This document shows positions 43,404 to 51,018 of a DNA stretch of 51,018 nt, piece by piece. A program made the position numbers and the translations under genes. The notes below the pieces were generated by a model. That model ran no database searches. It had not been told where the DNA came from and saw only the letters and a list, made by a program, of their open reading frames with translations. The stretch's first letter is position 1. Each line of letters starts with the position of its first letter. This DNA comes from Desulfarculus sp. (GTDB lineage Bacteria > Desulfobacterota > Desulfarculia > Desulfarculales > Desulfarculaceae), in the NCBI GenBank assembly GCA_003605055.1, contig QZKP01000010.1, positions 1 through 51,018 of the forward strand. The letters run 5' to 3'.

Positions 43404-43520
43404 GTTGCCGCTCCTGAATTACAACCTGCCTATGTGACAACATCGGCATCTGGTCAGGGATGGAAAATGCGCCCGGCGCAAAGACGTGAAAAACTGGCCG
43501 CGCCGGCCTGCTCCGGCCGG

Positions 43521-43964
43521 CTACTTGTTGCGCATGGCCAGCAGCACCGTCACCAGCCCCTGCTGCACCACCTCGCCGTTTTGATTGATGACTTTCTTGG
43601 CAAAGGTCAACACGCCCCGGGAGCCGTCTGACAGTTGGCGCATCTCCTTTACAATCTGCTCCACGTGGATGGTGTCGCCGATGAAAACCGGCTTTTTAAA
43701 ATCCCAGCTCAGGCTTAACAAGGCCAATATGCTGTCCGCGGTCAGGTGCGAAGTCAGCCCGGCGTGCATGGCGATGCCCAAAATGCCGTGGGCGATGCGT
43801 TTCTTGTATGGGGTCTGCTTGGCATATTCCGCGTCGGTGTGCAGGCTGTTGTGATCCCAGGTCACCGCCGCGAAGTTGACCAGGTCGGCCTCGGTGACCG
43901 TGCGGCTCTTGGAAATGAACTTTTGCCCAAGGGAAAAATCGTCGAAATACAGCGAATCGAACAT
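43521..43964 (-). CDS. MaoC-like hotdog dehydratase
   Basis: The start ATG 43962-43964 has the strong ribosome site AAGGAGGT, giving 147 residues. The MaoC hydratase 2 motif is complete: VTEADLVNFAAVTWDHNSLH with the catalytic Asp and His, and AHGILGIAMHAGL following. Such enzymes hydrate enoyl-CoA to (R)-3-hydroxyacyl-CoA. Here it may hydrate crotonyl-CoA after the dehydratase step. The downstream dehydrogenase (HBD family) prefers the (S) isomer, so either the stereochemistry differs or another hydratase is used elsewhere. It lies 117 bp upstream of the ligase. Confidence 0.92.
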   Translation of the reverse strand: MFDSLYFDDFSLGQKFISKSRTVTEADLVNFAAVTWDHNSLHTDAEYAKQTPYKKRIAHGILGIAMHAGLTSHLTADSILALLSLSWDFKKPVFIGDTIHVEQIVKEMRQLSDGSRGVLTFAKKVINQNGEVVQQGLVTVLLAMRNK

Positions 43965-44022
43965 GAATGGGACCTCCTTGGGCCCTCTGCCCCGCTCCCG
44001 GCCAAACCGGCGGTCGCCCCGC

Positions 44023-44667
44023 TCAAGATTCGTCCTTTTTGGGCTGGTCCAGGGTGAGGTGGATGTTGATGCCCTCTTCCGCGGGCGGCTGCAACACCCC
44101 GTTGAAAAGCACGTCAATGATGCTCTCGGCTTGTTCCATCAGGTTTTCCGGCTTGCCCAGAATGGCCTTTCTCACCACCAGGTTGTCGATGGTGCCCACC
44201 ATCATGCTCCTTACGATCACCGGGTTTAGGTTGGGCCGGAACTCCCCGTTAGCAATGCCTTCCTCGATGATCTCGCGCATCATCCGGGCCGACTCCCGGA
44301 TCACCTCGTACTCGGCCGTCTCGGTGAATTTGCGGCTGGTCTTGAGAATCATGGCGGTGACGTTGGCGTATTCGGGGTTGTCCTCATACAACTCCAATAG
44401 CCGGTAGATGATGGCGCGCAGCTTGTTTTTCTGGCCCTTGATGTATTTGAGGATGTGCCGGTTGCCCATCTGAAACTTCAGGCTGTACTCGGCGGGGATG
44501 GCGAAAAGCAGGGCCTCTTTGGAGGGGAAGTATTCGTATATGGTGGCGTCGGAAACGTTGGCCCCGGCGGCGATCTCGGAGATGGTGGCTTCATGAAAGC
44601 CGCGCTCGGCGAATATGTGCTCCGCGCTGTTCAAGATAGCCATGCGCTTGGTAGGATTCTTGCCCAT
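44023..44667 (-). CDS. TetR-family regulator
   Basis: This 214-residue protein has an N-terminal TetR helix-turn-helix (IFAERGFHEATISEIAAGANV and SDATIYEYFPSKEALLFAIP) and an all-helical ligand-binding C-terminal domain. Members of this FadR/PsrA-like group often bind acyl-CoA esters and repress beta-oxidation genes. The gene stands inside the beta-oxidation cluster between the MaoC and HBD genes. Upstream, a 12-bp palindrome TCACTCAAGTGA (44731-44742) and inverted arms at 44674-44680/44736-44742 are likely operator DNA. Repression of its own cluster, relieved by a CoA thioester, is inferred. Confidence 0.93.
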   Translation of the reverse strand: MGKNPTKRMAILNSAEHIFAERGFHEATISEIAAGANVSDATIYEYFPSKEALLFAIPAEYSLKFQMGNRHILKYIKGQKNKLRAIIYRLLELYEDNPEYANVTAMILKTSRKFTETAEYEVIRESARMMREIIEEGIANGEFRPNLNPVIVRSMMVGTIDNLVVRKAILGKPENLMEQAESIIDVLFNGVLQPPAEEGINIHLTLDQPKKDES

Positions 44668-44673
44668 GTCCCC

Positions 44674-44742
44674 TCACTTGTCTTATGGGTGCGCTCGGCG
44701 ATTCAGACTGATTCCACGGCACCCATATTATCACTCAAGTGA
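44674..44742. promoter_or_regulatory. Inverted-repeat operator region in front of tetR
   Basis: Pairs TCACTTG (44674-44680) / CAAGTGA (44736-44742) and ATGGGTGC (44685-44692) / GCACCCAT (44719-44726) form two nested inverted repeats. The short palindrome TCACTCAAGTGA lies at 44731-44742. The first arm is just inside the 5' region of tetR. Binding by this TetR protein is inference. Confidence 0.5.
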
Positions 44743-44806
44743 CGGCCCCCTCGCCATTTCCAGGCCGCCGCCGGGCCCCCACCGGCCTGGCGCCTGGCCT
44801 CCGGCG

Positions 44807-45712
44807 CTACTTCTGGTCCTTGTCGTGCACCAGGGGGGCGGGGCCCAGCTTTTGGCCCTGCTCGTCGTAGATGTACCAGCCGATGCCGGTCTTGCGGCCC
44901 AGGTGCCCCACCTTGACTTTTCTCTGCAGCAGCATTGGCGGGTAGAACTTCTCGTTCTTGGTTTCCTCGTATACCGCCAGGTAGGCGTTGTAGCCGATGT
45001 CCAGGCCGGACATGTCCGATGTCTCCAGGGGCCCCATGGCCCGGCCGAAGCCCAGGCGCATACCTTTGTCCACGTCCTCCACGCTGACCACGCCGGCCTC
45101 CACCAGGCGGATGGCCTCGATGGTGCTGGGGAAGTTGATGCGGTTAAGCGCAAAGCCGGCCACGTCCATGTTCACGCGGATGGTCTCCTTGCCGATGTCC
45201 CGGCAGAGACGCTCCGCGGCGGCCATGGTCTCCTCCGAGGTCAGCAGGCCCCGGATGACCTCCACGATCTTCATCATGGGCACCGGGCTGAAAAAGTGGG
45301 TGCCCACGAACTGGGCCGGCCGCTGGGTGGCCCCGGCGATGTTGGTGATGGGAATGGCCGAGGTGTTGCTGGCGAAAATGGCGTGGGCCGGGCATATCTG
45401 GTCCAGCTTGGCGAACAGCTCCTGCTTGGCGGGTAGCTTTTCGATGATGGCCTCGAAGACGAAGTCAGCCTCGCCCGCCGCCTCCAGGTCAGTCACGCCG
45501 CGGATGCGCCCCATAATCTCATCCACCGTGCCCGGCACCTTGCCCTTGGACACCAGCTTTTCCACCGACCACTTTACCTTGGCCAGGCCCTTGTCCACCA
45601 GGTCCTGGGAGATGTCGCTTATGGTAACCTGGTAGCCCCTCTGGGCGCAGATCTGGGCGATGCCGCCCCCCATCAGCCCGGCGCCGGCCACGAAGATTTT
45701 CTTGATATCCAT
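44807..45712 (-). CDS. hbd: 3-hydroxybutyryl-CoA dehydrogenase
   Basis: This 301-residue protein starts with the NAD Rossmann fold (FVAGAGLMGGGIAQICAQRG, residues 7-26). FVGTHFFSPVPMMKIVEVI near residue 138 carries the catalytic His. The C-terminal 3HCDH domain (AGFALNRINFPSTIEAIRLV) includes the catalytic Glu region. It oxidises (S)-3-hydroxybutyryl-CoA to acetoacetyl-CoA. Length and motifs match bacterial Hbd. It lies 32 bp downstream of the dehydratase gene. In this cluster it links the dehydratase/hydratase steps with the thiolase. Confidence 0.94.
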   Translation of the reverse strand: MDIKKIFVAGAGLMGGGIAQICAQRGYQVTISDISQDLVDKGLAKVKWSVEKLVSKGKVPGTVDEIMGRIRGVTDLEAAGEADFVFEAIIEKLPAKQELFAKLDQICPAHAIFASNTSAIPITNIAGATQRPAQFVGTHFFSPVPMMKIVEVIRGLLTSEETMAAAERLCRDIGKETIRVNMDVAGFALNRINFPSTIEAIRLVEAGVVSVEDVDKGMRLGFGRAMGPLETSDMSGLDIGYNAYLAVYEETKNEKFYPPMLLQRKVKVGHLGRKTGIGWYIYDEQGQKLGPAPLVHDKDQK

Positions 45713-45744
45713 CGTCAGTCTCCTTGGGTGTCGGCGGGGACGGC

Positions 45745-47208
45745 CTAATCCTCCATCCCCGAAATCTTGCGCACCAGGTCCTTGCGCTTTTCAATGTCGT
45801 ACTGGGAGGTGATGCCTATCTTCTCCATACGCGGCGAGCCGCCGCCGTGCAGGGCCCCGAACATGGCGCAGCCCGCCTTGCCGGACACGGCCACGTCGCC
45901 GATGTAGCGCCAAAGCTGGGCCTGGCTCTCGGGGGAGATGTTCTGGCAGCGGGTGGTGTACTTGCGTGCCAGGTCCTTTACCTCCGGGTTCACGAACTCT
46001 CCCTCGTAGGGGAAGGTGGCGGGCATGCCCCCGGCGATGTCGGCCAGCATCTCCATCTCGTGGAACACCGACTCGCCGGTGAGACAACGGCCCACGTTGC
46101 AGTAGATGGAGTTGGGGATGTAGTTGCCCGGGCCGTAGGGCTGCATGCCCCGGCCGGGGATGTACACCTCGGGCTTGGCCAGCGCCGAGGCGGTGAAGCC
46201 GGCGGCGTAGCCCAGCTCGGTGATCTTGATGATCTCGGCCAGCTTGTCGTTGACGTGCTTGGCCTTGCCGATGCCGTTGACCTCGGCGGCCAGAACGCAG
46301 GTGCCCAGCAGAAGGTCGCCCAGGGCGGGCTTGCATCCGGAGTAGCTGTGCCGGTGGAACAGGGCAAAGAGCAGGGCCAGGATGCCGCCGTGCTTGTGCT
46401 CGCCGCACAGGAAGACCCGCTCCCAGGGGACGAAGACGTCGTCGAAGATCACATAGGAGTCCGTGGCCCCGGCGTCGAAGCCCCTGGGGAAATGATCCCG
46501 CCGGCGGTAGTTGTGGATGGTCACCAGTTGCTTGACGCCTTCCCAGTCCCCGGGCACGACGAAGGAGACCGCGTAGTCCCGGTCCTGGGGCAGCAAGGCC
46601 CGGGTGGGCAGCACCAGTATCTCGTCGGCAATGGAGGCCTCGGATATGTGCAGCTTGCAGCCGCGCACTACGATGCCCTCGCGGTTGCGCTCCACCACGT
46701 GGACATAGGAGTCCGGGTCGGGCTGCTCGTGGGGCCGCTTCATGCGGTCGCCCTTCACGTCGGTCTGGGCGCAGCAGCCCATCATGTCCTGGCTCTGGAA
46801 GCGGGCCAACCATTTCTTGAAGTTCTCATGATAGGCCGTCTCGCCGGGGCGCTCGCGGTCGGCCTCGTAGGACACGGTGTAGATGGCATTGAGGGCGTCC
46901 ACGCCCATGCAGCGCCGCACGCAACCGCTGACCTTCTGGCAGATCATGCGGGTCATGTCCTGCTTCTTGTGCAGGTCCTCGGGCGACTGGTGCACGTGGC
47001 AGAAGCGGTTGATTCTCTCGCCGGTGAGGTGGGAGGTGGCGGTCATCAACTCGGCGTAGGCGGGGTCCCGGGCCAGGTCATAGGTGAGGCCCACCACGCT
47101 CAGCACCGGCCCCAGCCTCTCGTCGTCGCGGCCGATCTTGTCCCCGCCGATATAGAGGTTCCGTTGCATGCGGAATAGTCTTTCCAGCCAACGCTCTTTT
47201 CCCTGCAT
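45745..47208 (-). CDS. abfD: 4-hydroxybutyryl-CoA dehydratase / vinylacetyl-CoA isomerase
   Basis: This 487-residue member of the 4-hydroxyphenylacetate-3-hydroxylase fold carries the ligands of the unusual [4Fe-4S] cluster: Cys96 and Cys100 (CVRRC) and His285 and Cys292 (HRHSYSGC, spacing of seven). These match C99/C103/H292/C299 of the Clostridium aminobutyricum enzyme. It converts 4-hydroxybutyryl-CoA to crotonyl-CoA by a ketyl-radical mechanism with FAD. This defines the cluster as C4 hydroxy acid degradation, or a reversible route as in 3-HP/4-HB or dicarboxylate/4-HB cycles. The cytoplasmic oxygen-sensitive enzyme needs anaerobiosis. Confidence 0.95.
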   Translation of the reverse strand: MQGKERWLERLFRMQRNLYIGGDKIGRDDERLGPVLSVVGLTYDLARDPAYAELMTATSHLTGERINRFCHVHQSPEDLHKKQDMTRMICQKVSGCVRRCMGVDALNAIYTVSYEADRERPGETAYHENFKKWLARFQSQDMMGCCAQTDVKGDRMKRPHEQPDPDSYVHVVERNREGIVVRGCKLHISEASIADEILVLPTRALLPQDRDYAVSFVVPGDWEGVKQLVTIHNYRRRDHFPRGFDAGATDSYVIFDDVFVPWERVFLCGEHKHGGILALLFALFHRHSYSGCKPALGDLLLGTCVLAAEVNGIGKAKHVNDKLAEIIKITELGYAAGFTASALAKPEVYIPGRGMQPYGPGNYIPNSIYCNVGRCLTGESVFHEMEMLADIAGGMPATFPYEGEFVNPEVKDLARKYTTRCQNISPESQAQLWRYIGDVAVSGKAGCAMFGALHGGGSPRMEKIGITSQYDIEKRKDLVRKISGMED

Positions 47209-47266
47209 AATTTTGCCTCTTCGGGCGCCCTCCTCCTGCGGGGGCGGCTGTGGCCGCTGCGCTGCC

Positions 47267-48469
47267 TCAGGCCTCGCGTTCTATGATGGTAGCCACCCCT
47301 TGTCCGCCGCCCACGCAGGCGTTGGCGCAGCCGTAGCGGCCGCCCTTCTCCTGAAGAATGCGGGCCAGGGTGCCGATGAGCCGGCAGCCGGTGGCGCCCA
47401 GGGGGTGGCCGATGCCGGTGCCGCCGCCCTTGACGTTCACCCGCTCCGGGTCGATGCCCAGCTCCTTGATGCAGTTGAGCACCACCACCGTGAAGGCCTC
47501 GTTGATCTCCCAGTAGTCGATGTCTTGGGCCGTGAGGCCGGCGTAGGCCAGGGCCTTGCGGCTGGCCGGCACCGGCCCAATGCCCATGAGGCTGGGGTCC
47601 ACGCCCGCGAAGCCGATGGCGCGGATGGTGGCCATGGGGCGCAGGCCCTTTTGCAAGGCGGTCTGCTTCTCGGCCAGGATCAGGGCCGAGGCGCCGGCGT
47701 TCAGGGGCGAGGCGTTGCCGGCGGTGATCAGCCCGCCCTCCTGGAAGGCGGGCTTGAGCTGGGCCAGCCTCTCCAGGGTCACGTCATCGCGCACCGCCTG
47801 GTCCCGGTCCACCACCATGCTGCCGCCGCCGGCCTTCTCGGCTGTCACGGGCAGAATCTCGTCCTGAAAGTAGCCCTCCTCGCGGGCCTTGACGGCCAGG
47901 TCGTGGGACCGCTTGGCCCAGCGGTCCATCTCGTCCTTGCCGATGCCGCGCAGGGCGGCCAGCTTTTCTGCGGTCAGGCCCATGCTGGCGGCCACCGGCA
48001 TGTCCAGGGGCGCGAAGCAGGGGTCCTGCATCAGCTTGGGGTTGCGGCTGACCATGCCACCCTTGCGGTTGGCCTGGCCCATGGGCACCCGGCTCAGGTG
48101 CTCCATGCCGCAGGCCACCACGATGTCGGCGAAGCCGGTCATGATCTCCATGGCACCGATGTGCACCGAGGCCATGGAGGAGCCGCATTGCTGGTCCACG
48201 AACTTAGCCGCCACGCTGATGGGCAGCCCGGCCAAAAACAGCGGGAAGCGGCCGCCCCAGGTGTAGTTTTCGCCCACGCCGATGGAGGATCCCACGATGA
48301 AGTCGTTTATCTCAGCGGGGTCCACGCCGGCGCGCGCCACCAGCTCGGGGATCACCAGGCCCAGCAGGTCGTCGGCGCGCAGGGCGCCGAACCAGTCCTT
48401 GCTGGGGTCATCAGGCTTGGACTTGGATTGGGCGGTCCGCAAGTATCCGACTATAACCACTTCGCGCAT
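47267..48469 (-). CDS. Acetyl-CoA C-acetyltransferase (thiolase)
   Basis: This 400-residue thiolase has the nucleophilic Cys95 in [13 protein letters not shown], the HPLGATG motif with a catalytic His near residue 350 ([12 protein letters not shown]), and the second cysteine in [12 protein letters not shown] near the C-terminus. It cleaves acetoacetyl-CoA to two acetyl-CoA. It lies 58 bp upstream of the 4HB-CoA dehydratase gene and 27 bp downstream of the TRAP DctM gene, so it belongs to the transport/catabolic operon. Confidence 0.95.
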   Translation of the reverse strand: MREVVIVGYLRTAQSKSKPDDPSKDWFGALRADDLLGLVIPELVARAGVDPAEINDFIVGSSIGVGENYTWGGRFPLFLAGLPISVAAKFVDQQCGSSMASVHIGAMEIMTGFADIVVACGMEHLSRVPMGQANRKGGMVSRNPKLMQDPCFAPLDMPVAASMGLTAEKLAALRGIGKDEMDRWAKRSHDLAVKAREEGYFQDEILPVTAEKAGGGSMVVDRDQAVRDDVTLERLAQLKPAFQEGGLITAGNASPLNAGASALILAEKQTALQKGLRPMATIRAIGFAGVDPSLMGIGPVPASRKALAYAGLTAQDIDYWEINEAFTVVVLNCIKELGIDPERVNVKGGGTGIGHPLGATGCRLIGTLARILQEKGGRYGCANACVGGGQGVATIIEREA

Positions 48470-48496
48470 TTTGTATTCACTCCCTTGCTGAAGCAG

Positions 48497-49807
48497 CTAC
48501 CTGGTTATCAGCGAAGGCAGCCACAAGGCAATTTGCGGCCAGAGGTACATGAGAATAAAAATGATCCAGCTTATGACCACGAAGGGGAAGGCGCTCTGCG
48601 CAATGCTCCCCAGGGTGGTGCCGGCCGGCAAGACTCCTTTGATGATGAACAGGTTCAACCCCACCGGCGGGGTGACCTCCGCCAGCTCGCATTGAATAAT
48701 CATGATGATGCCGAAGAGAATGGGGTCAATGCCGATGGCTTCCACGATGGGCATGAAGATGGGCACGCAGATCACCAGCAGGGCCAGCACGTCCATGAGG
48801 CAGCCCAGAATGGTGATGATGGCCAGAATCATGAGGTAGACGATCATATTGGGAACGTTGAGGCCCGCGAAGATGGAGACGATGAATTCCTTGAGGCCGG
48901 AGAGGAAGATCAGGTGGCTGAAAAGCATGGCCCCGATGAGGATGACGTAGATCATCACGCAAATCTTCACCGTGGCCTTGAAGGCGCCCTTGAAGGCGCT
49001 CAGGTCGCGGCTCTTGAAGATCAGGGCGCAGAGGAAGGCCATAACCGCGCCTACCGCGCTGGCCTCGATGGCCGAGAAGAAGCCCCGGTAGATGCCGCCC
49101 AGAACCACCAGGAAGGTGATGATGGTCGGCGAAATTTTCAGCAAGGCCTCAAATTTTTCCTTGGACGTGTATTTCCTGGGGGGCGCGGGAGACAGTTTGG
49201 GGTTGATCATGACTCTGAGGCTGATGTAGATCGAGCCCAGTATGACCAGCAAAAACCCCGGCACGATGCCCGCGAAGAACATGTGCCCCAGCGAGGCCTC
49301 GGACAGGCCGCAGTAGATGATCATCCAGATGCTGGGCGGGATGATGGCCGACAGCGTGCCGCCGAAGGCGAAGGCCCCGCTATATAATTTCCGGCTTACT
49401 TTAAGACGTTCCATCTCCGGAACGGCCAGCTTGCCCACCGTGGAGATGCCTGCCATGGCCGAGGCGCAGATGAACCCGAAGAGGGCGCACATCACAATGG
49501 AGCTTATAACCGTGCCGCCGGGCAGATGCCCCAGCCATTTGTAGACGAAGTCGTAGATGTCCTTGCCAAAGCCAAATTCGCTGAAGATACACCCCATCAA
49601 CACGAAGCCGATGATGGCGATCAGGGACCAGGAGAACATGGTTTCCCAGACCACAAACCCCAGGTTGAAAACGTAGGCCGGCCCCTTTAAGATCATGATA
49701 CCGACGATCCCGGTTCCCCCCAGCGATATGGCCAAGGGCATGCCGGAAAGAAGCAACACCGCCAGCAACAAAAGCACCAGAATTAACTGCCACGCCATGC
49801 CTTCCAT
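48497..49807 (-). CDS. dctM: TRAP transporter large permease DctM
   Basis: This 436-residue membrane protein has the DctM family motifs: MGCIFSEFGFGKDIYDFV near residue 72, IPPSIWMIIYCGLSEAS near 155 and PPVGLNLFIIKGVLPAG near 385. About 12 helices are seen. TRAP systems take up dicarboxylates and other organic acids using Na+ gradients with a periplasmic DctP receptor. It starts ATG 49805-49807 (GGAAGATCACCCC before it) and follows DctQ by 56 bp. The receptor gene upstream is broken by an IS element. Confidence 0.94.
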   Translation of the reverse strand: MEGMAWQLILVLLLLAVLLLSGMPLAISLGGTGIVGIMILKGPAYVFNLGFVVWETMFSWSLIAIIGFVLMGCIFSEFGFGKDIYDFVYKWLGHLPGGTVISSIVMCALFGFICASAMAGISTVGKLAVPEMERLKVSRKLYSGAFAFGGTLSAIIPPSIWMIIYCGLSEASLGHMFFAGIVPGFLLVILGSIYISLRVMINPKLSPAPPRKYTSKEKFEALLKISPTIITFLVVLGGIYRGFFSAIEASAVGAVMAFLCALIFKSRDLSAFKGAFKATVKICVMIYVILIGAMLFSHLIFLSGLKEFIVSIFAGLNVPNMIVYLMILAIITILGCLMDVLALLVICVPIFMPIVEAIGIDPILFGIIMIIQCELAEVTPPVGLNLFIIKGVLPAGTTLGSIAQSAFPFVVISWIIFILMYLWPQIALWLPSLITR

Positions 49808-49863
49808 GGGGTGATCTTCCTTTCCTCAAGCTCGGGGTGCCAAACTAAGCATTGCCAAAATAT

Positions 49864-50346
49864 TTAATTCGATTGCGGCGAGGTCTTTCTCCACAGCACA
49901 AAATGCTTCCTGGCCCTGATGCCGAACTGCACGGCCAACAGAACCAGACCCAGGGTGCTGGCGATCTGAAAGGGGCTGATGGGCAGAATGGCGTTGTCCG
50001 TCACCCGGTGCTGCTTCAGGCTCCAGCCGATCTCCTTGGTCAGCATGATCACGATGACCAGGGTGATTATCAGCCCGAATATGGAGGTGATGGAAAGCAT
50101 GGCGTCGCGCCACTTGGCCGGGAGGCGGTCTATGATGAAATCGACCCCCAGGTGCGCTTCTTCCTGCAAGACATACGCCGCGGCCAAGGTGGCGCTGCAG
50201 GCGCCCAAAAGACTTGCCACCTCCAAATACCAAGAGGTCGGCGCGTGGAGAAATGACCTCCCGATAACCTCCCACATGATCACCACTACGATGCCGATTA
50301 TCAGCAAGTAGGTCACCTTCAACATCAGGTTATTGATGGTTTTCAT
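49864..50346 (-). CDS. dctQ: TRAP transporter small permease DctQ
   Basis: This 160-residue protein has four helices (LLIIGIVVVIMWEVIGRSFL near the N-terminus, then ASLLGACSATLAAAYVLQEE with the HLGVDF motif, SITSIFGLIITLVIVIMLTK and STLGLVLLAVQFGI). This is the pattern of DctQ, which anchors the receptor-permease interaction. Position between DctP and DctM supports the name. The gap to DctP is about 180 bp and contains a hairpin. Confidence 0.92.
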   Translation of the reverse strand: MKTINNLMLKVTYLLIIGIVVVIMWEVIGRSFLHAPTSWYLEVASLLGACSATLAAAYVLQEEAHLGVDFIIDRLPAKWRDAMLSITSIFGLIITLVIVIMLTKEIGWSLKQHRVTDNAILPISPFQIASTLGLVLLAVQFGIRARKHFVLWRKTSPQSN

Positions 50347-50463
50347 CGGGCGCCCCTCAAAATGGTTTAGGCCTGCACGGTCAAGGCCAAGCCCTGACGA
50401 ATTAATAGCGTTTTATTTTTGTGCGTAGCGGTTAGGCCAACATTTCCAGACTCGGGTTATAAT

Positions 50464-50481
50464 CGCCTGCGGGCGCAGGCG
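50464..50481. repeat. Hairpin in the dctP-dctQ gap
   Basis: CGCCTGC-GGGC-GCAGGCG (7-bp stem, 4-nt loop) lies about 50 bp after the dctP stop. There is no T-run, so it is likely a partial terminator or transcript-stabilising structure. Confidence 0.5.
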
Positions 50482-50528
50482 CTGCCCCACCCGCAGCAGG
50501 TCAGCGCCTGTTCCCTGGCACCGCATTA

Positions 50529-50936
50529 TCAATAGTCGATAAAGTTCTTCTTAGGCGACTTGCGCGCCTTTTCCACGATCTCCACGATCTGCTTTCCATA
50601 GGGCGCGGACCGCTTGACCCACTCGTCGATGACGGTCTTGGCCGGAGAGTACCAGAGATCCTTCTCGGCCTCGGTGGGATTGTAGAACTTCATCCTGGCC
50701 GAGGCGATGATCTCGTTCTTGGCCTCGGAGACCTTGGAGTCCATGGAGATCAGCGCCGCCATCAGCTCGCAGTATTTGACAAAGATGGGAGCCAGCTTGG
50801 GGCCCAGCTTCTTCAAGGTGGACTTGTTGATGTAGAACAGCATGGTGGTGGGCGCGATGGGCAGGTCCAGCAGGTGGTCGAAGACCTCCATTTGCTTCCA
50901 GCCCGTCCAGTGGGTGTGGATGATCCAGCCCAGGTT
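50529..50936 (-). pseudogene. dctP: TRAP solute-binding protein DctP, C-terminal fragment cut by an IS
   Basis: The frame from about 50936 encodes TNLGWIIHTHWTGWKQMEVF, the beginning of a DctP C-terminal region, and continues to the TGA at 50529-50531. Family segments such as PIAPTTMLFYINKSTLKKLG and KNFIDY are present. Upstream of 50937 the sequence is that of an insertion sequence end, so the N-terminal half and signal peptide are lost or lie beyond the IS. The truncated gene cannot make a functional receptor. The two permease genes downstream may now be driven by an IS promoter or be silent. The exact break is taken as the TGTCGGACACC end. Confidence 0.8.
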
Positions 50937-51018
50937 TGTCGGACACCGAGTTAAGCGAGTAAATTGCTTGACGGAGGTGATTCATGACCGATCAGAAGAG
51001 TGGGTGGCAGGTAAGCCG
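50937..51018 (+). mobile_element. Insertion sequence end, with start of a transposase gene
   Basis: The terminal bases TGTCGGACACC begin at 50937, the point where dctP is interrupted. A ribosome site GGAGG (50973-50977) and ATG 50984 follow, opening MTDQKSGWQVS, which runs off the window. This is the layout of an IS left end with its transposase. The family cannot be named from 82 bp. It differs from the IS481 remnant at 40715-41533. Confidence 0.65.

Overview
The window reads as high-GC chromosomal DNA of an anaerobic, autotrophy-capable or completely oxidising bacterium, most likely a Desulfobacterota ('deltaproteobacterial') sulfate reducer or relative, perhaps near Desulfarculales. This is inferred from the GC-rich coding, a MetF/MetV/MvhD/HdrA methylene-tetrahydrofolate reductase operon with two in-frame UGA (selenocysteine) codons, a radical-type 4-hydroxybutyryl-CoA dehydratase, and many organic-acid transporters (two TctABC systems, one TRAP system). 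No rRNA, tRNA, CRISPR array or phage region was seen.

Layout. 1-6.5 kb (minus strand): an operon that starts with an IclR regulator and runs through tctC-tctB-tctA to an AprA-like flavoprotein, an AprB-like ferredoxin and the start of a class III aminotransferase cut by the window edge. 6.5-15.8 kb: a 31-bp palindrome, a diguanylate cyclase, MscL, an MFS carrier, a frameshifted lipoprotein histidine phosphatase, a LemA/DUF2207 pair and a secreted PASTA-repeat protein. 15.8-19.1 kb (plus): a soluble PRC-barrel/MgtE-N/CBS protein directly followed by an NRAMP-related carrier lacking the canonical Mn/Fe motifs (probable Mg2+ transporter) and an exported protein. 19.2-23.1 kb: a lone receiver protein and a two-gene sensor kinase set.

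23.1-30.6 kb (minus): metF-like, hdrA (a very large fusion with Sec75), mvhD (Sec16), metV, metF, all tightly spaced or overlapping. Together they look like an electron-bifurcating or electron-confurcating methylene-THF reductase for the Wood-Ljungdahl pathway, without HdrB, HdrC or a hydrogenase nearby. 31.2-33.0 kb (plus): a phenylacetate-CoA ligase-like enzyme and an ACT protein. 33.0-33.4 kb: an unexplained structured intergenic element.

33.4-40.5 kb (minus): a second TctABC operon, led by a GntR regulator under a TTGACA-N16-TATACA promoter that contains a perfect palindrome. It also encodes a PP-loop PAPS-reductase-like enzyme and a cytoplasmic beta-propeller. 40.7-41.7 kb: debris of two IS481-type transposases. 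41.7-50.9 kb (minus): a C4 acid catabolic cluster (TRAP transporter, thiolase, 4-hydroxybutyryl-CoA dehydratase, 3-hydroxyacyl-CoA dehydrogenase, TetR, MaoC hydratase, acyl-CoA ligase). The TRAP binding-protein gene is interrupted at about 50937 by the end of an insertion sequence that runs off the window.

Taken together, short-chain and dicarboxylic or aromatic acids could enter through the TTT and TRAP systems, be activated and beta-oxidised to acetyl-CoA, and be oxidised through the C1 branch in which the HdrA-MvhD-MetVF complex works. The two most notable systems are the double-selenoprotein MTHFR operon and the MgtE-sensor/NRAMP pair.
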